Assembly: GCA_021532125.1 (NCBI GenBank) | Contig: JADYUX010000002.1 | Coordinates: 310,001-374,000, forward strand | Source of the DNA: Arcanobacterium haemolyticum | GTDB lineage: Bacteria; Actinomycetota; Actinomycetes; Actinomycetales; Actinomycetaceae | Length of the DNA stretch: 64,000 nucleotides | Reading direction: 5' to 3' | Part shown: positions 7,239 through 17,180 of the stretch, piece by piece | Layout: the number at the start of each line of letters is the position of its first letter | How positions within the stretch are numbered: the first letter of the stretch is position 1 | The notes under the pieces: generated by a model | The model's database searches: none | What the model saw: the letters and a program-made list of their open reading frames with translations, nothing else | What the model was told of the DNA's origin: nothing | Translations under genes and position numbers: made by a program

Positions 7239-9845
7239 TCACAGCAACTCGCCTCGCTTCATTCCTGTTTGTGCCGCCCGGGCAAGATCACCGAGCCATG
7301 TATCGCCACCGGCCTGAGCGATCTGTCCGAGTAGGTCGACTACTCGACGTCCGGCGGTGATGAAGTCGCCGGCAGCCATCCGTGACTGTGTGAGGCAGTC
7401 TTCAAGCCGCGCACCGCGAACCCATGCGCTAAAGACGTCCGCACACCCCGGCGTCGGGTCGCCTGTACGCCGGATATCGTGGCGCATCTCAACGCTCTGA
7501 AGATAGTCCGCTTCGACTCGTGCGTGGCGTGCTGCATCAAAGAGAGTGCGTGTCCGTGGAAATGAGCTTCCGAGCCGGTCATCGCCAAGGAACATTGATG
7601 TCCATCCGGCCAAATCAGCGCTATCGAGATCGCCTTCGCGTAGAGAGGATAAGCATGAATAGAGGAGAAGATCCGATTCGCTGTGGAGTTGCCGCAGCAT
7701 CTTCGCGCCGGTCCCGAGTGTCGTCGTTTCGTCGGAACGTTGGAGAATACCTAGCTCGACGAGGACATCGGCCGTGCGGTCAAAGTCACGGCCGACAGAA
7801 TCTGTGAACGATTCTGTCAGCTCCGTAAGCTCGGCGAGGCGCTTATCGAGCGAGATGAGTGTTTCGCCTTCTCGCATGTGGCGTTTGAGATGGGGACAGT
7901 CATTGCAGGGGTGCTCGGCCACTGCTGGATCGCGTGGCATCGCAAACCGGCTCCATGAGTCGAGGAGGTCAAGGTCGAGGCCAAGTTCTGTGCGGTTCTC
8001 GACGGCGTCAAGGATAGCTTCGGCTACGCGTTCACGTCCTGCTTCTTTTCGCAGTGATAGCCCGTGTGGGAGATCGATTGCCCCGATTTCTCTCAGCGGA
8101 GACGAGAGTTTCTCTAGTCGAAGCCATCGCAAGCGGCCATCCCAGTCGATCGCACGGAGTTTCGTTTCTTCGATGGAGAGCACAATGGCGTAGGCGAGTT
8201 CACCTTCGCTTGCAAAGGCATAGAGCCTGCCTGTTCCGGCCTGCCCGAAGCTCTCGGCGATCCTCTCCTGATATTCCCGTTTGGCGGCCTTTCGGGAGGA
8301 CTTAGCGGCCCGGCCAGCTGCTCGTCGAAGCCGTAGATACTCGACAAGATTGCCGTGGGAGCACGTGAGTTTTTCCTCTTCGACGCTAATACGACGACGA
8401 ATCCTCCCTGCTTTTGCTTCGATATGCCCGAGGTCGGCATTGCGCTGGAACTGAGCGAGACTGGACCCGAGGAGAACACGTGCCTCGTCATAGCTTCGAT
8501 CTGCGAGAAGATTGACGACGGTGTTATATGAGGGTTGGAATGCGGAGATAAGTGGTTCGACTTTACCTGACCCAAGATCAGCAAGTGCCCACGGGTCGAG
8601 GTCCGGATGACCGACGACGATGGCGTGACCTACCTTGTCTTTACCGCGACGTCCCGCTCGCCCAATGAGCTGCGTGTATTCGGTGCCCGTGAGGTCGACG
8701 AATCCTTCACCGTCGAATCGTCGGAGATCTTCGACGACGACGGATCGCACAGGCATATCGATGCCGAGGGCGAGGGTTCCCGTCGCGTAGACGATTCGCA
8801 GGAGCCCTTCGTCCATGAGGTTTTCTGTCAGAGTCTTGAGCGCTGGAAGCACGCCTGCGTGATGGGCCCCGTAGCCGCGGACAAGACCGGCCGCGACGCT
8901 GTCGAAGCCGACCGCGCGCCGGTCTGATTCGGAAAGCTCCGCTCGAAGATCGTCGATCCGGCTGCGAATCCGTTTTTGTTCAGATGGAGTTGTGAGCCAG
9001 ACATCGGACTTGATGAGAGCTTTTACCGCAAGGTCGCAACCTTTGCGGGAAAAGATAAATTCAATGGCAGGAAGCATGTCGCGCGAACGAAGCGCGTCGA
9101 TAATTTTTCGTCGTTCTCCGTTGCCAATCCGTTTGTGTGTGCGCTGCTCGTACGCGCGGGCTTTGAGTGCCGCGACGAGCGAGGCCGACGGTTCACTCCC
9201 CTGTCCGTAGAGTGGGTGAAGCTTTTTCCCAACGATGACGTACTGATCAAGAGGGACTGGCCGAACAGTGCTTGATACGAGCGTCGTCGTCCCCCGTACT
9301 GATGTTAGCCAGTCAAGGATTTCACTCTGGTTCGCAATCGTCGCCGATAGGGAGACGAGGCGCACGTGGTCGGGAAGCGACAAGATAACTTCTTCCCATA
9401 CCGGTCCACGGTCTTTGTCAGCCAGGTAGTGCACTTCATCGAGCACGACGAAGCCGATGTCGGCGATCTCGGGAGCGTTCTGCAGCAGCATGTTGCGCAG
9501 AACTTCGGTTGTCACGACGAGGATGGGCGCCTCGCGATGGATTGTCGCGTCGCCTGTGAGCAGGCCGACGTATTCCTCTCCAAGCTGGGCAGCAAGCTCG
9601 GCGTATTTCTGATTAGAAAGCGCTTTGATTGGGGCCGTATATATGCAGCGAGTCGATGTCGCCAACGCAAGTGTCACGGCATAATGTGCAACAACCGTTT
9701 TCCCCGCGCCAGTCGGAGCGCACACGAGGACATCATGCTGACGGCCCAAAGCTTCGCATGCCTCGACCTGAAAAGCATCAAGGAATATCCCACGCGCAGC
9801 ATAGGAATCGACGTAATCGTGCAGAATCTCTTTCTCGCGTGTCAT
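7239..9845 (-). CDS. helY: Ski2/Mtr4-like DEVH-box RNA helicase HelY
   Basis: An ATP-dependent superfamily-2 helicase of the Ski2-like group. Motif I is APTGAGKT (43-50), motif II DEVH (136-139), motif III SAT (167-169), and motif VI lies in QLIGRAGRRG. The second half (about 500-868) is the helical DSHCT-type region, with the conserved HPCNDCPHLKRH cysteine motif. The 868-residue length matches mycobacterial HelY. RNA unwinding during processing or turnover is the usual proposal for the family; the exact substrate is not known. In Mycobacterium helY follows pafB-pafC-tatA-tatC. Here the tat genes are absent and a lipid kinase and a small membrane protein fill that place. Confidence 0.93.
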   Translation of the reverse strand: MTREKEILHDYVDSYAARGIFLDAFQVEACEALGRQHDVLVCAPTGAGKTVVAHYAVTLALATSTRCIYTAPIKALSNQKYAELAAQLGEEYVGLLTGDATIHREAPILVVTTEVLRNMLLQNAPEIADIGFVVLDEVHYLADKDRGPVWEEVILSLPDHVRLVSLSATIANQSEILDWLTSVRGTTTLVSSTVRPVPLDQYVIVGKKLHPLYGQGSEPSASLVAALKARAYEQRTHKRIGNGERRKIIDALRSRDMLPAIEFIFSRKGCDLAVKALIKSDVWLTTPSEQKRIRSRIDDLRAELSESDRRAVGFDSVAAGLVRGYGAHHAGVLPALKTLTENLMDEGLLRIVYATGTLALGIDMPVRSVVVEDLRRFDGEGFVDLTGTEYTQLIGRAGRRGKDKVGHAIVVGHPDLDPWALADLGSGKVEPLISAFQPSYNTVVNLLADRSYDEARVLLGSSLAQFQRNADLGHIEAKAGRIRRRISVEEEKLTCSHGNLVEYLRLRRAAGRAAKSSRKAAKREYQERIAESFGQAGTGRLYAFASEGELAYAIVLSIEETKLRAIDWDGRLRWLRLEKLSSPLREIGAIDLPHGLSLRKEAGRERVAEAILDAVENRTELGLDLDLLDSWSRFAMPRDPAVAEHPCNDCPHLKRHMREGETLISLDKRLAELTELTESFTDSVGRDFDRTADVLVELGILQRSDETTTLGTGAKMLRQLHSESDLLLYSCLSSLREGDLDSADLAGWTSMFLGDDRLGSSFPRTRTLFDAARHARVEADYLQSVEMRHDIRRTGDPTPGCADVFSAWVRGARLEDCLTQSRMAAGDFITAGRRVVDLLGQIAQAGGDTWLGDLARAAQTGMKRGELL

Positions 9846-9883
9846 CTTTCCTCACACCTTCGGAGCTTTCGAAGCACCGGCAA

Positions 9884-10795
9884 CTAAATAAGCAGTTCCA
9901 AGCCACCAGGAAGGCAACGGATAGTGAGCGGGAGATCGCCGATAATCTCACCATCGGCCATACCAATAGGGGGCGGTGCGCCATACTGTGGGGCATGAGA
10001 AATGCGAACTTCTCGCGCCCGAAGACAATGAACAATCGAACTGTTAGCCTGCTGACCGGTATAAATCCATGGAAGAATCGGAGCGAGACGACGGCGTTTT
10101 TTCGCATATCCAACAATGACGTCAAGCATTCCATCATCCGTCCGTGCCATCGGCGCGATATTAATGCCGCCACCGAAGAATCGCGTATTCGCCACGGAGA
10201 TCAAGGTAGCGGGCCCTTCGCATACCTTGCCGTCAATCTCCACCCGAATCCCATACTCCGGGTAGTCAATGATGGATTCCACGAGGGCACGAACGTAACG
10301 CAGATTACCTTTCGGCCAGCTCAAAGCATTTGTCCGAAGATTAACGTCGGCGTCGATTCCTGCAGAGAGAATCGCCAACGCATGAGTGGTGCCGTGTGCA
10401 CCGCGGATCTCCATAACATCGGTCGGACGTGAACGCCCGCCAAAGAGACAGCTCATAACTTGATGCGCGGCATCATCAACCTTGCGAATCGGTAGACGAA
10501 ATTCGCGAGCGTTATCATTCCCTGATCCCACGGCGATAATTCCCAACGGAACGCCTGAACCTGCGACCGCATCAACGCCAAGATGAACCATGCCGTCGCC
10601 GCCCACAGCGACGAGGGCGTCAATATCGCCATGCGCAACGCTCGCCTTGCACCGCGAGAGACATTCGCTGGAATCGGCACCCGACAGATCGACAATATCG
10701 ACGGGATACTCAGCAATGATCTTCCGAGCTTCCTCGCCGTAGGACGTGCCTCGGCCGCGTCCACTCGCCGGATTTATAGCTATTCCAACCCTCAT
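9884..10795 (-). CDS. Diacylglycerol kinase-family lipid kinase
   Basis: A 303-residue member of the DagK/YegS-type lipid kinase family. It has the nucleotide-binding GGDGMVH (65-71), GSGNDNAREF further on, and the C-terminal beta-sandwich that ends near DLPLTIRCLPGG. Such enzymes phosphorylate diacylglycerol or related lipids at the membrane surface using ATP. Phosphatidic acid recycling is the likely role, but the substrate cannot be read from sequence. The start overlaps the upstream gene by four bases (ATGA type), so the two are translationally coupled. No membrane helix is seen. Confidence 0.88.
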   Translation of the reverse strand: MRVGIAINPASGRGRGTSYGEEARKIIAEYPVDIVDLSGADSSECLSRCKASVAHGDIDALVAVGGDGMVHLGVDAVAGSGVPLGIIAVGSGNDNAREFRLPIRKVDDAAHQVMSCLFGGRSRPTDVMEIRGAHGTTHALAILSAGIDADVNLRTNALSWPKGNLRYVRALVESIIDYPEYGIRVEIDGKVCEGPATLISVANTRFFGGGINIAPMARTDDGMLDVIVGYAKKRRRLAPILPWIYTGQQANSSIVHCLRAREVRISHAPQYGAPPPIGMADGEIIGDLPLTIRCLPGGLELLI

Positions 10796-11181
10796 GACTC
10801 AACCTCGCCAGCAGCCGACCGAGCCCACTTCCGTTCCTCCCACACACGACGAGCACGACGCCGATTCATACGAGGAAACGACGGCATATGGCCCCACCTG
10901 GCAATCGCCCGGTCGCGTCTGCCAGCACGCTTAACACGACGTACGGCACGAATCTCGCCACGACTACGCACCGCTGAAGCCCGGCGCTCAGCATCCCACG
11001 GCACCTCAATCGGGCCATCGGCCTCCTTCGGCGGATAAGCATCGAGAGCAGCCGATGCACCGTCAGCGAAACTCATGCCAGTACCGACGAATTTCTTCCC
11101 AGAACGCCATAAGGCCCTCAGCGACAATCCCGCATAGAGAGCGATCGCAACAACAAGTGCGACAACGATGAGTACCTTCAT
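10792..11181 (-). CDS. Small single-pass membrane protein, basic tail
   Basis: I do not recognise a family. The 129-residue product starts with one hydrophobic helix (residues 3-24). A soluble, very arginine-rich C-terminal half follows (ERRASAVRSRGEIRAVRRVKR begins near residue 64), which probably faces the cytoplasm and may contact nucleic acid or acidic lipids. It overlaps the pafBC gene by four bases and the lipid kinase by four, so it belongs to the operon. It occupies the place of tatA in the mycobacterial order, but has no TatA-type FGxxxLP hinge, so it is not TatA. Confidence 0.7.
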   Translation of the reverse strand: MKVLIVVALVVAIALYAGLSLRALWRSGKKFVGTGMSFADGASAALDAYPPKEADGPIEVPWDAERRASAVRSRGEIRAVRRVKRAGRRDRAIARWGHMPSFPRMNRRRARRVWEERKWARSAAGEVES

Positions 11182-13187
11182 CGTTCCTCCTTCACAAGAT
11201 TGGCGAAGATAGCCGACAGGCGCTCGCGAACAGGCCGCGGCTCAAGCGCAATGAGCGACTCCCCTAATTGGATAAGTAGCGTTGCGAGCCATTCATCTGA
11301 GGATGAGCGCAACGCAAACACTAGATTATCGTCATCGTTGCGACGCCCGATAATCGGAAGTGTCTCGCCCGCCCAGCGTCCCTCTTTCGTCACCTTCACT
11401 GTGACGATATCGCCCTCCGGTTTCCACGATTCCTGTTCGGCTGCCTCGACACGAGCCTTTGACCTCCGTCGTTGTGGAGCTGGGACCTTGTCACCACATC
11501 TGGGGTAGGCGATTCGATCGAGCCGGTAGCTGCGGACTTCGTCGTCAATTGTCCCCACGATCGTCGGGTTGGTACGCGACGAAATAACCTGCGGGATCAT
11601 CACGACTTCCCGGCGGCGAGCCCTCCCATCTCCGGGCTGGAAATACTCGAATTCCACGCATCGTTTCTCCTCGATAGCGCGAGTCAGTGTCGCCAGCCAT
11701 TCTTCATTCATGGGTGCTTGCGGTTCAGGCCAAAGGGCTGAGCCGTATCCCGATTCAGTGGCAGCTCCAACGAGTTTAGAACGCAACGCTCTGAGGGCTG
11801 TGAGCGAGCCGCCCGGCGAGGTCACTTCCATCATGGAATCAATAAGTGCGACAAGCACCATCGTTTCGTCGAGAGTGAGAGAAAGCTCCGGCAATTCTTG
11901 AGAACCAGCCGAGCCGAGGAGTACCTCAGATTCGGCTGTCGTTGGCTCCTCGTCATCATCTTCCTGCCCCGGTGGTATCGGTAGGACAAGGTCGAAAGGC
12001 GCAACTACGCCGTCAATATCAACCGTGTTCGCAGTCCACAACAACTCAAGAACACGTTTCCACGGCAGGCCAAAATGCTTCGAAAGCTCTTTGAGAGATA
12101 CGGGTTTGCCGATGCGGTCCAGGTAGATAAGCAGCGCGTGTACGCGCACGATATCGTGGATATTGAGCATCGGTTTACGAACCGATGCCTCTGACGGGGC
12201 AACCGGGATCGATTGAATATCCGTGAGGTCCTCGTCGATGACTCCGCCAAGCGAATTCGTGTCGCGTTCGAGCAGCGCCGAGATATGGCTCAGGCGCGAA
12301 TCCCATGCCGAGCAAGCGGTTTCGTCGGCGATGAGTCGCACGTCGCGCCCATAGGTGAACAGGTCCTCGAAAAGTCGATGACGTTCGGCGTGGTCGAACC
12401 GGATGCACTCCCAGCCGGTCGGCGCATCTGCTTGCGCTTTGGTGCTTTCACCCCGCCCAATCATCGGCGCAGCGCAACCAGGACGCACTGCAACAATCAC
12501 ATCCGAGAACGAAAAAACGCCTGGATCTTCTGGTGCTTCCCCATCCGCGGACCACGGTAGGCCGAATCGCAGACTTCCAAGGGCCATGCGACTCACGCGG
12601 AAGGTACGGTGCTCAAAACGCCCGCGCGACGCATCGAGTCGCCGCGCGAAGCCAACCACATAGAAGGCACCGTAATGTACTTCAAGGCGTGTGGGACGAA
12701 GCTCGTACTCTCGTTCTCGCGCACCATATGTAAAAGTCACACTCACTGACAATTGAATTGCCCGAGCAAGTGGCACTGCTTCATCGCCCTCGGGGATGCT
12801 CGCCCGTACAATTCCTTTCGCCTTCGACGAATCTGACGTAGCGAGCAGCTTATTGAGGCCAGTACGCACGGAGAACCCACGAACATCGTCGACCACCCCC
12901 GCGACAGCAGCGCGAAGCAATCCCACATCAACGTTCGACACGTGGGCGTGAAACGACGACGACCGATCCACGTGATACCCGCGATCCGCGTCGTACACAA
13001 TCGGGTAGCCAGAAAACCGAAGTGCCTCGAGGTCTCTATCCAGCGAACGCGCGAATGCTCTCTCGCTCATGCCCTCATACACAGGCAGAGTGGTTCGGAG
13101 CTTGTCGCGACTAATCCCCCACGAACGACGAATAGCTTCGACGAGCGCAAGCTGTCGATCAGCCGCAGAGTACCTTTGAGCAGTCAC
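11178..13187 (-). CDS. pafBC: Fused PafB-PafC WYL-domain transcriptional regulator
   Basis: PafB and PafC form the actinobacterial activator of the LexA-independent DNA-damage response. Here one polypeptide (about 669 residues) carries both halves. The first has a winged-helix domain (ISRDKLRTTLPVYEG ... RSLDRDLEALR) and a WYL domain around YGAREREYELRP. The second has a helix-turn-helix (VSLKELSKHFGLPWKRVLELL) and a WYL domain around FEYFQPGDGRARRREV. Such natural fusions are known in other actinobacteria. The reading frame extends to 13367, but that would overlap the divergent DUF3866 gene. PafB-type N-termini start just before AADRQLALV, so I chose the GTG at 13187 (13193 possible). It heads the six-gene minus-strand operon. 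Confidence 0.88.
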   Translation of the reverse strand: MTAQRYSAADRQLALVEAIRRSWGISRDKLRTTLPVYEGMSERAFARSLDRDLEALRFSGYPIVYDADRGYHVDRSSSFHAHVSNVDVGLLRAAVAGVVDDVRGFSVRTGLNKLLATSDSSKAKGIVRASIPEGDEAVPLARAIQLSVSVTFTYGAREREYELRPTRLEVHYGAFYVVGFARRLDASRGRFEHRTFRVSRMALGSLRFGLPWSADGEAPEDPGVFSFSDVIVAVRPGCAAPMIGRGESTKAQADAPTGWECIRFDHAERHRLFEDLFTYGRDVRLIADETACSAWDSRLSHISALLERDTNSLGGVIDEDLTDIQSIPVAPSEASVRKPMLNIHDIVRVHALLIYLDRIGKPVSLKELSKHFGLPWKRVLELLWTANTVDIDGVVAPFDLVLPIPPGQEDDDEEPTTAESEVLLGSAGSQELPELSLTLDETMVLVALIDSMMEVTSPGGSLTALRALRSKLVGAATESGYGSALWPEPQAPMNEEWLATLTRAIEEKRCVEFEYFQPGDGRARRREVVMIPQVISSRTNPTIVGTIDDEVRSYRLDRIAYPRCGDKVPAPQRRRSKARVEAAEQESWKPEGDIVTVKVTKEGRWAGETLPIIGRRNDDDNLVFALRSSSDEWLATLLIQLGESLIALEPRPVRERLSAIFANLVKEER

Positions 13188-13331
13188 TCTCACAGAGTAT
13201 CTGAATGAGCCTGGTGACGGCGGCCATACACGCACGAGCTGCAAGCCGGTCACTCCATCGATGAGCGCCAAACTTTCGTTTCTTACGCGCGAGTACTCCG
13301 CCGATCGAGCCGGCGTATTACCCTTAGCTAC

Positions 13332-14432
13332 GTGATGCAATGGTCCGAAGGAAAAGTACTTGCTCACGGAGCTGCCTGGGACGGCGCTCTTGAGCTCTCC
13401 GTCGATGCCGCAGGCGAGACTGTACGCGCCCTCGCCTACACCAAGCTCGTCGGTACCCCGCAGGTGGGCGACAACGTCCTTCTCTCGTCAGCGGCAGCTA
13501 ACCGTGGGCTTGGTACCGGCGGATACCACTTCGTCGTCGCAATCCCCCATCAGCTTCCCCCCGCGGATAATGCCGGTGCAGGGCATATCGTCAAGGCTCG
13601 GTACACACCGCTCCAATACATGACGATGGGAGCCGACGAACAAGAATCCCCGTGGCATGATCTTCTTGCCGAGGCAGATTCCATCGACGGTATGCCCGTT
13701 ATCGTCGCCGACCTTCATTCTGCACTCCCTGCCGTAGTTGCCGCATTGCGCGCCGAGACGCACGAAGCCCGGATCGCCTACATCATGGACGACGGTGGCG
13801 CTCTACCCGCATGGTTCTCCCGCACTGCTGCCACCCTCAAAGAAGCTGGCCATATCCTCGGAACGATCTCCGCACGACAAGCGTTTGGCGGCGAACTTGA
13901 AACCGTCAATATCCATACAGCTCTCCTCGCAGCGAAGCTCGTCTGGAAGGCAGATATCGCGATCGTCACGCAAGGGCCCGGAAACCTCGGCACTGGTACA
14001 CGTTGGGGTTTTTCAGGAACCTCCGTCGGAGAAACTGTCAATGCCGTCAATGTGCTCGGCGGCCACGCGATTGGCCTCCTGCGAATGTCGAATGCCGACG
14101 CCCGGGATCGCCACTACGGCTTGTCCCATCACTCCATCACATCGCTCACGCGAGTTGCTCTCAGCCCTGTGACCTGCCCAGTCCCAGAACTTAGCGACCA
14201 TGAATCCGGCATTGATGCAAACTTGCGCCGCCGCCTTGTCGAACAGATCGACGAACTCCGACGCTGCCCACTCGTGACAATTCAGCCTATTCAAACCGAC
14301 GGACTCATGGACATCCTTGCCGCGTCACCAGTCCGTTTGTCGACAATGGGTCGTGGCTTGAACGAGGATCCCCTGGCCTTCCTCGCCGCCGGGGTTGCTG
14401 GCCGGTACGGGGCGGAGTTCCTTCACAGCTAG
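13332..14432 (+). CDS. DUF3866 family protein
   Basis: A conserved actinobacterial protein of unknown function, 366 residues. The family start WSEGKVLAHGAAWDGALEL and the LGTGGYHFVVAIP segment are visible, and the central region has the glycine-rich TQGPGNLGTGTRWGFSG motif. No signal peptide or clear membrane helix is present. It is transcribed away from pafBC, with which DUF3866 genes are often neighbours; both promoters must lie within 13188-13331. The function cannot be inferred beyond that association. The next gene converges on it, and the 90-base gap holds no convincing terminator. Confidence 0.88.
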   Translation: MMQWSEGKVLAHGAAWDGALELSVDAAGETVRALAYTKLVGTPQVGDNVLLSSAAANRGLGTGGYHFVVAIPHQLPPADNAGAGHIVKARYTPLQYMTMGADEQESPWHDLLAEADSIDGMPVIVADLHSALPAVVAALRAETHEARIAYIMDDGGALPAWFSRTAATLKEAGHILGTISARQAFGGELETVNIHTALLAAKLVWKADIAIVTQGPGNLGTGTRWGFSGTSVGETVNAVNVLGGHAIGLLRMSNADARDRHYGLSHHSITSLTRVALSPVTCPVPELSDHESGIDANLRRRLVEQIDELRRCPLVTIQPIQTDGLMDILAASPVRLSTMGRGLNEDPLAFLAAGVAGRYGAEFLHS

Positions 14433-14522
14433 ACACGTGCAGTGTGTCAGGGCGTGCAACTGCGCCACTTGTGGTGCATGGCTGGGCCACATATGGTCCA
14501 CGGCGCCGATGCGGGCTCCCAG

Positions 14523-15674
14523 TCACCAGGCGTACTGAACGACCGATCCTTGGGTACCTGTGGTCCACCCATCGCGTGCAACGCTAAATGAGCTCCCTGT
14601 TGTCATATTCCAGCACGAGAGCCCTTTGCGTGCAGAGCCACATGCAAAGTTTCCGTGCGTAGCATACGAGCCATACTCAAGGCGCGTGCCACCGCTCGTC
14701 GGTACTTGCTGAGAATCGCAGCTCATGTGTGCCATTCCGTCCTCCACGACGAGAGTTGTGCCATTTCCACACGTCGAGAAACCGCGCGCAGCGTGATTAT
14801 TTCTGTAGATCGTGCACTGCGCGTACGTATCCGTGAGCCAGCAGGCGATATTCCCCGAAGGAGCGACGACGAACGTGCTTTCGATCGCCCCACCGGGTGC
14901 GGGATAAACAATAGCCGGGGCGGCAGGTGTTTCCTGGGCGGCTGGGGTTTCGGGAGCCGGTGCTACCTCAGTCGGGGCCGTTTCAGTAGCCGGTTCGGGG
15001 CTTGGAGATTCCGTCGTCGGTGACGGTTCTGGCGACGAGGATTGCGTCTGGCTGGGCTCAACTGATGGGCTCATCGATACTGAGGACGAAGGCTCCTGCC
15101 CAGCTTCAGTTCTGCCATCCTTGTCTTTGGCAAAGAAGACAAAATAGCTCGCGACGCAACATGCAGCGATGAGTAATGCAACCACGACAATCGCGATGAT
15201 GGTTCCTTTGCGCTTCTTCGGCTCCGGTGTCGTCGGTAGATCAGGTTCACCTGGATGTGAGAACGTTTGGGTCGCGGGCTGGATAGCGGGCGCTTGCGAG
15301 CTATGCGGCACCGGAGCGTACATCTGAGTGGTATGCGAAGCTGGTTCCGGACTCGGAGATACCGGGCTTTGAGGCACCTCTGGCGAAACTGCGCCGACAA
15401 CGGCAGTCGCAGCGGCAACCTCGGTATCGTTCGTAAGCGGCCTCTGATCGGGCTGCGGTGCTTCATGAACCTCCTGAGCCGGGGCCGAAAAACGCTGGCG
15501 CAACGCAGCATCGACATCAGGATCGTGGAGACTGCTCAGCCACTGAAGAAGCTGCGGATAAGCATTCGGATGACGAGCAATTGCTGGCCGTAAATCCGGG
15601 CGGGTTGACGCGAGCTGATACAAAGTTGCAGCGTCTGCATGAGGATCAATACCTGGAAATTCAGGAGTTGTCAT
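14523..15674 (-). CDS. Membrane-anchored protein: variant LRR domain, helix, DUF6636-like outer domain
   Basis: 383 residues. Residues 8-62 resemble the variant leucine-rich repeat of Actinomycetaceae (LYQLASTRPDLRPAIARHP ... WLSSLHDP). A proline-rich linker follows, then one membrane helix (157-181) after a KKRK stop signal. A long Ser/Pro/Thr/Glu spacer (190-255) leads to an outer domain (256-383) with six cysteines, APSGNIACWL, RLEYGSYATHGNFACGS and a C-terminal WN/TG motif, all resembling DUF6636. The LRR-like part would be cytoplasmic and the cysteine domain outside. The frame continues to 15848, but an AAGGGTGAG site fits the ATG at 15674 (or 15680), leaving room for a divergent promoter. 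The function is unknown; sensing or surface binding is only a guess. Confidence 0.78.
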   Translation of the reverse strand: MTTPEFPGIDPHADAATLYQLASTRPDLRPAIARHPNAYPQLLQWLSSLHDPDVDAALRQRFSAPAQEVHEAPQPDQRPLTNDTEVAAATAVVGAVSPEVPQSPVSPSPEPASHTTQMYAPVPHSSQAPAIQPATQTFSHPGEPDLPTTPEPKKRKGTIIAIVVVALLIAACCVASYFVFFAKDKDGRTEAGQEPSSSVSMSPSVEPSQTQSSSPEPSPTTESPSPEPATETAPTEVAPAPETPAAQETPAAPAIVYPAPGGAIESTFVVAPSGNIACWLTDTYAQCTIYRNNHAARGFSTCGNGTTLVVEDGMAHMSCDSQQVPTSGGTRLEYGSYATHGNFACGSARKGLSCWNMTTGSSFSVARDGWTTGTQGSVVQYAW

Positions 15675-15786
15675 ATCCATCTCACCCTTCATCATGATTC
15701 GCAAGTATGAATACGGCGTCACATTCATACTCACCTTGTTTATAGAATAGCTGTAATCTTCTTGTCCGCATTTTTCAGGAGAGATT

Positions 15787-17073
15787 ATGGGCGCGTGGGT
15801 GCGTGAACATAAAGGAACGACAGTAATTATCTCGACGCTCGTCGTCATCCTTCTTGCATTAACGACGATCGCCGTGATTCAGCGCCTCGAGCCGTCTCGA
15901 TCTTCAACAGACGATGATTTCCGTTCTGTCGATCTCCGCCTCGCCATTGACGACGATTGGGAAAACAATTCCAGCCCGATTGTCGCTATTTTTCGTTCAA
16001 CAACGGGGGCGACATTTTATCGAGCGTACACAGAAGAATTTTTAGAGCATAACAATAAGATCGATATTCCCGCAGGTAAATACGATGTTAGCTTCGTCGG
16101 ACCGATAAAATCTGACGGCTCACTCTATACGGCCGACCCCGTGTCCATCGATACAGCAGCACATCCCTCAATTGCAACGGCGTTTGAGCTTCACCATCAC
16201 GCAATGGTGAGCGCTGAGCAGCTATCGGAGGCGCTCGATCTGCTTGAGGAGGCTGTTTCCCAGGCTGACGACGCCTTCCTCAACGATTTCGGCTCCGATA
16301 CCCTGGCGCGACTGCGCACAATTGCCGACGAGCACGCTCGCACGGCATTCTCAGCCGAGTCACTTGCGATGGCTCACGAAGCAATCGAGCGCGGCGACGT
16401 TGTATTCACAGGAACCGTTCGTCTCCTCACTGACCAAGAAATCTGCGACCTCGTCGGGCTACCACTTCCCCAGCCAGAGGAAGGAAAGTTCGCAGTCCTC
16501 GTCCTCGACGAAAGCCTGGTCGTTTCGGCACAATCTGGCGACGGCAGTGACACACCTGTTGAAACTGAAAGCTCCATTCTCGGATTAGGAGAATCCGTCG
16601 CATGGCTCAACTATGACGGCATGCGCGCCATTATCGCCGTGCCTTCGGACGGAATCACCGTCCCCTCAGATACGAGTCAGCCGATGAGCCCCCGAGCCTC
16701 GCTACGCACTCTACGACTCCTGAGCGAACCAGAAAACTCAGCCCCAGGTGCACTCATGGAACGTCTTCTCCCCAAAGGCACCTACTCCCATGCCTCGTTT
16801 AACGGCGGAATGCGAGGAAGCATGACCATTCGTTCGCTCGATGACATCGATATCACCTGGCAGCACTCCCTCGATCCCAGCTCATCAACGTCTCACTACA
16901 GCGCAACACTGCACATGCCGACCCCGGCATACATCACCAATGACTACACATTTGAACTAACCACCGGCGACGCCGCCCCTCTCTATGTGCGCTATGTGCC
17001 AAGCAAAGACGTGTTTTACGACTCCGATAGTGCCTCGACAATGACCGGTTGGGAGTGGTTACATCACGAATAA
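15787..17073 (+). CDS. Single-pass membrane protein with large outer domain, unknown family
   Basis: I do not recognise a family. The 428-residue product starts with a short cytoplasmic stretch and one hydrophobic helix (about 12-33). About 390 residues then lie presumably outside the membrane. They are acidic, contain no cysteine I can see, and include a helical section (185-235, EQLSEALDLLEEAVSQADD and so on) between beta-rich parts. It is transcribed divergently from the LRR/DUF6636 gene (112 bases apart) and precedes the large polytopic protein gene by 107 bases, perhaps as one unit. A GGAGAG site precedes the ATG. Confidence 0.75.
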   Translation: MGAWVREHKGTTVIISTLVVILLALTTIAVIQRLEPSRSSTDDDFRSVDLRLAIDDDWENNSSPIVAIFRSTTGATFYRAYTEEFLEHNNKIDIPAGKYDVSFVGPIKSDGSLYTADPVSIDTAAHPSIATAFELHHHAMVSAEQLSEALDLLEEAVSQADDAFLNDFGSDTLARLRTIADEHARTAFSAESLAMAHEAIERGDVVFTGTVRLLTDQEICDLVGLPLPQPEEGKFAVLVLDESLVVSAQSGDGSDTPVETESSILGLGESVAWLNYDGMRAIIAVPSDGITVPSDTSQPMSPRASLRTLRLLSEPENSAPGALMERLLPKGTYSHASFNGGMRGSMTIRSLDDIDITWQHSLDPSSSTSHYSATLHMPTPAYITNDYTFELTTGDAAPLYVRYVPSKDVFYDSDSASTMTGWEWLHHE

Positions 17074-17180
17074 TTCTCATCGCAGATCGGTGCCTTCATC
17101 GGACACCAATCCAACGACCGACAAGTGCTCATTCACTCGTCATGACACAATTCTTTACCCACGAAAAGAAGGATGACACC

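Noticed and set aside
10792-11181. TatA
   Set aside because: The position fits and there is an N-terminal helix, but the FGxxxLP hinge and amphipathic helix of TatA are missing.
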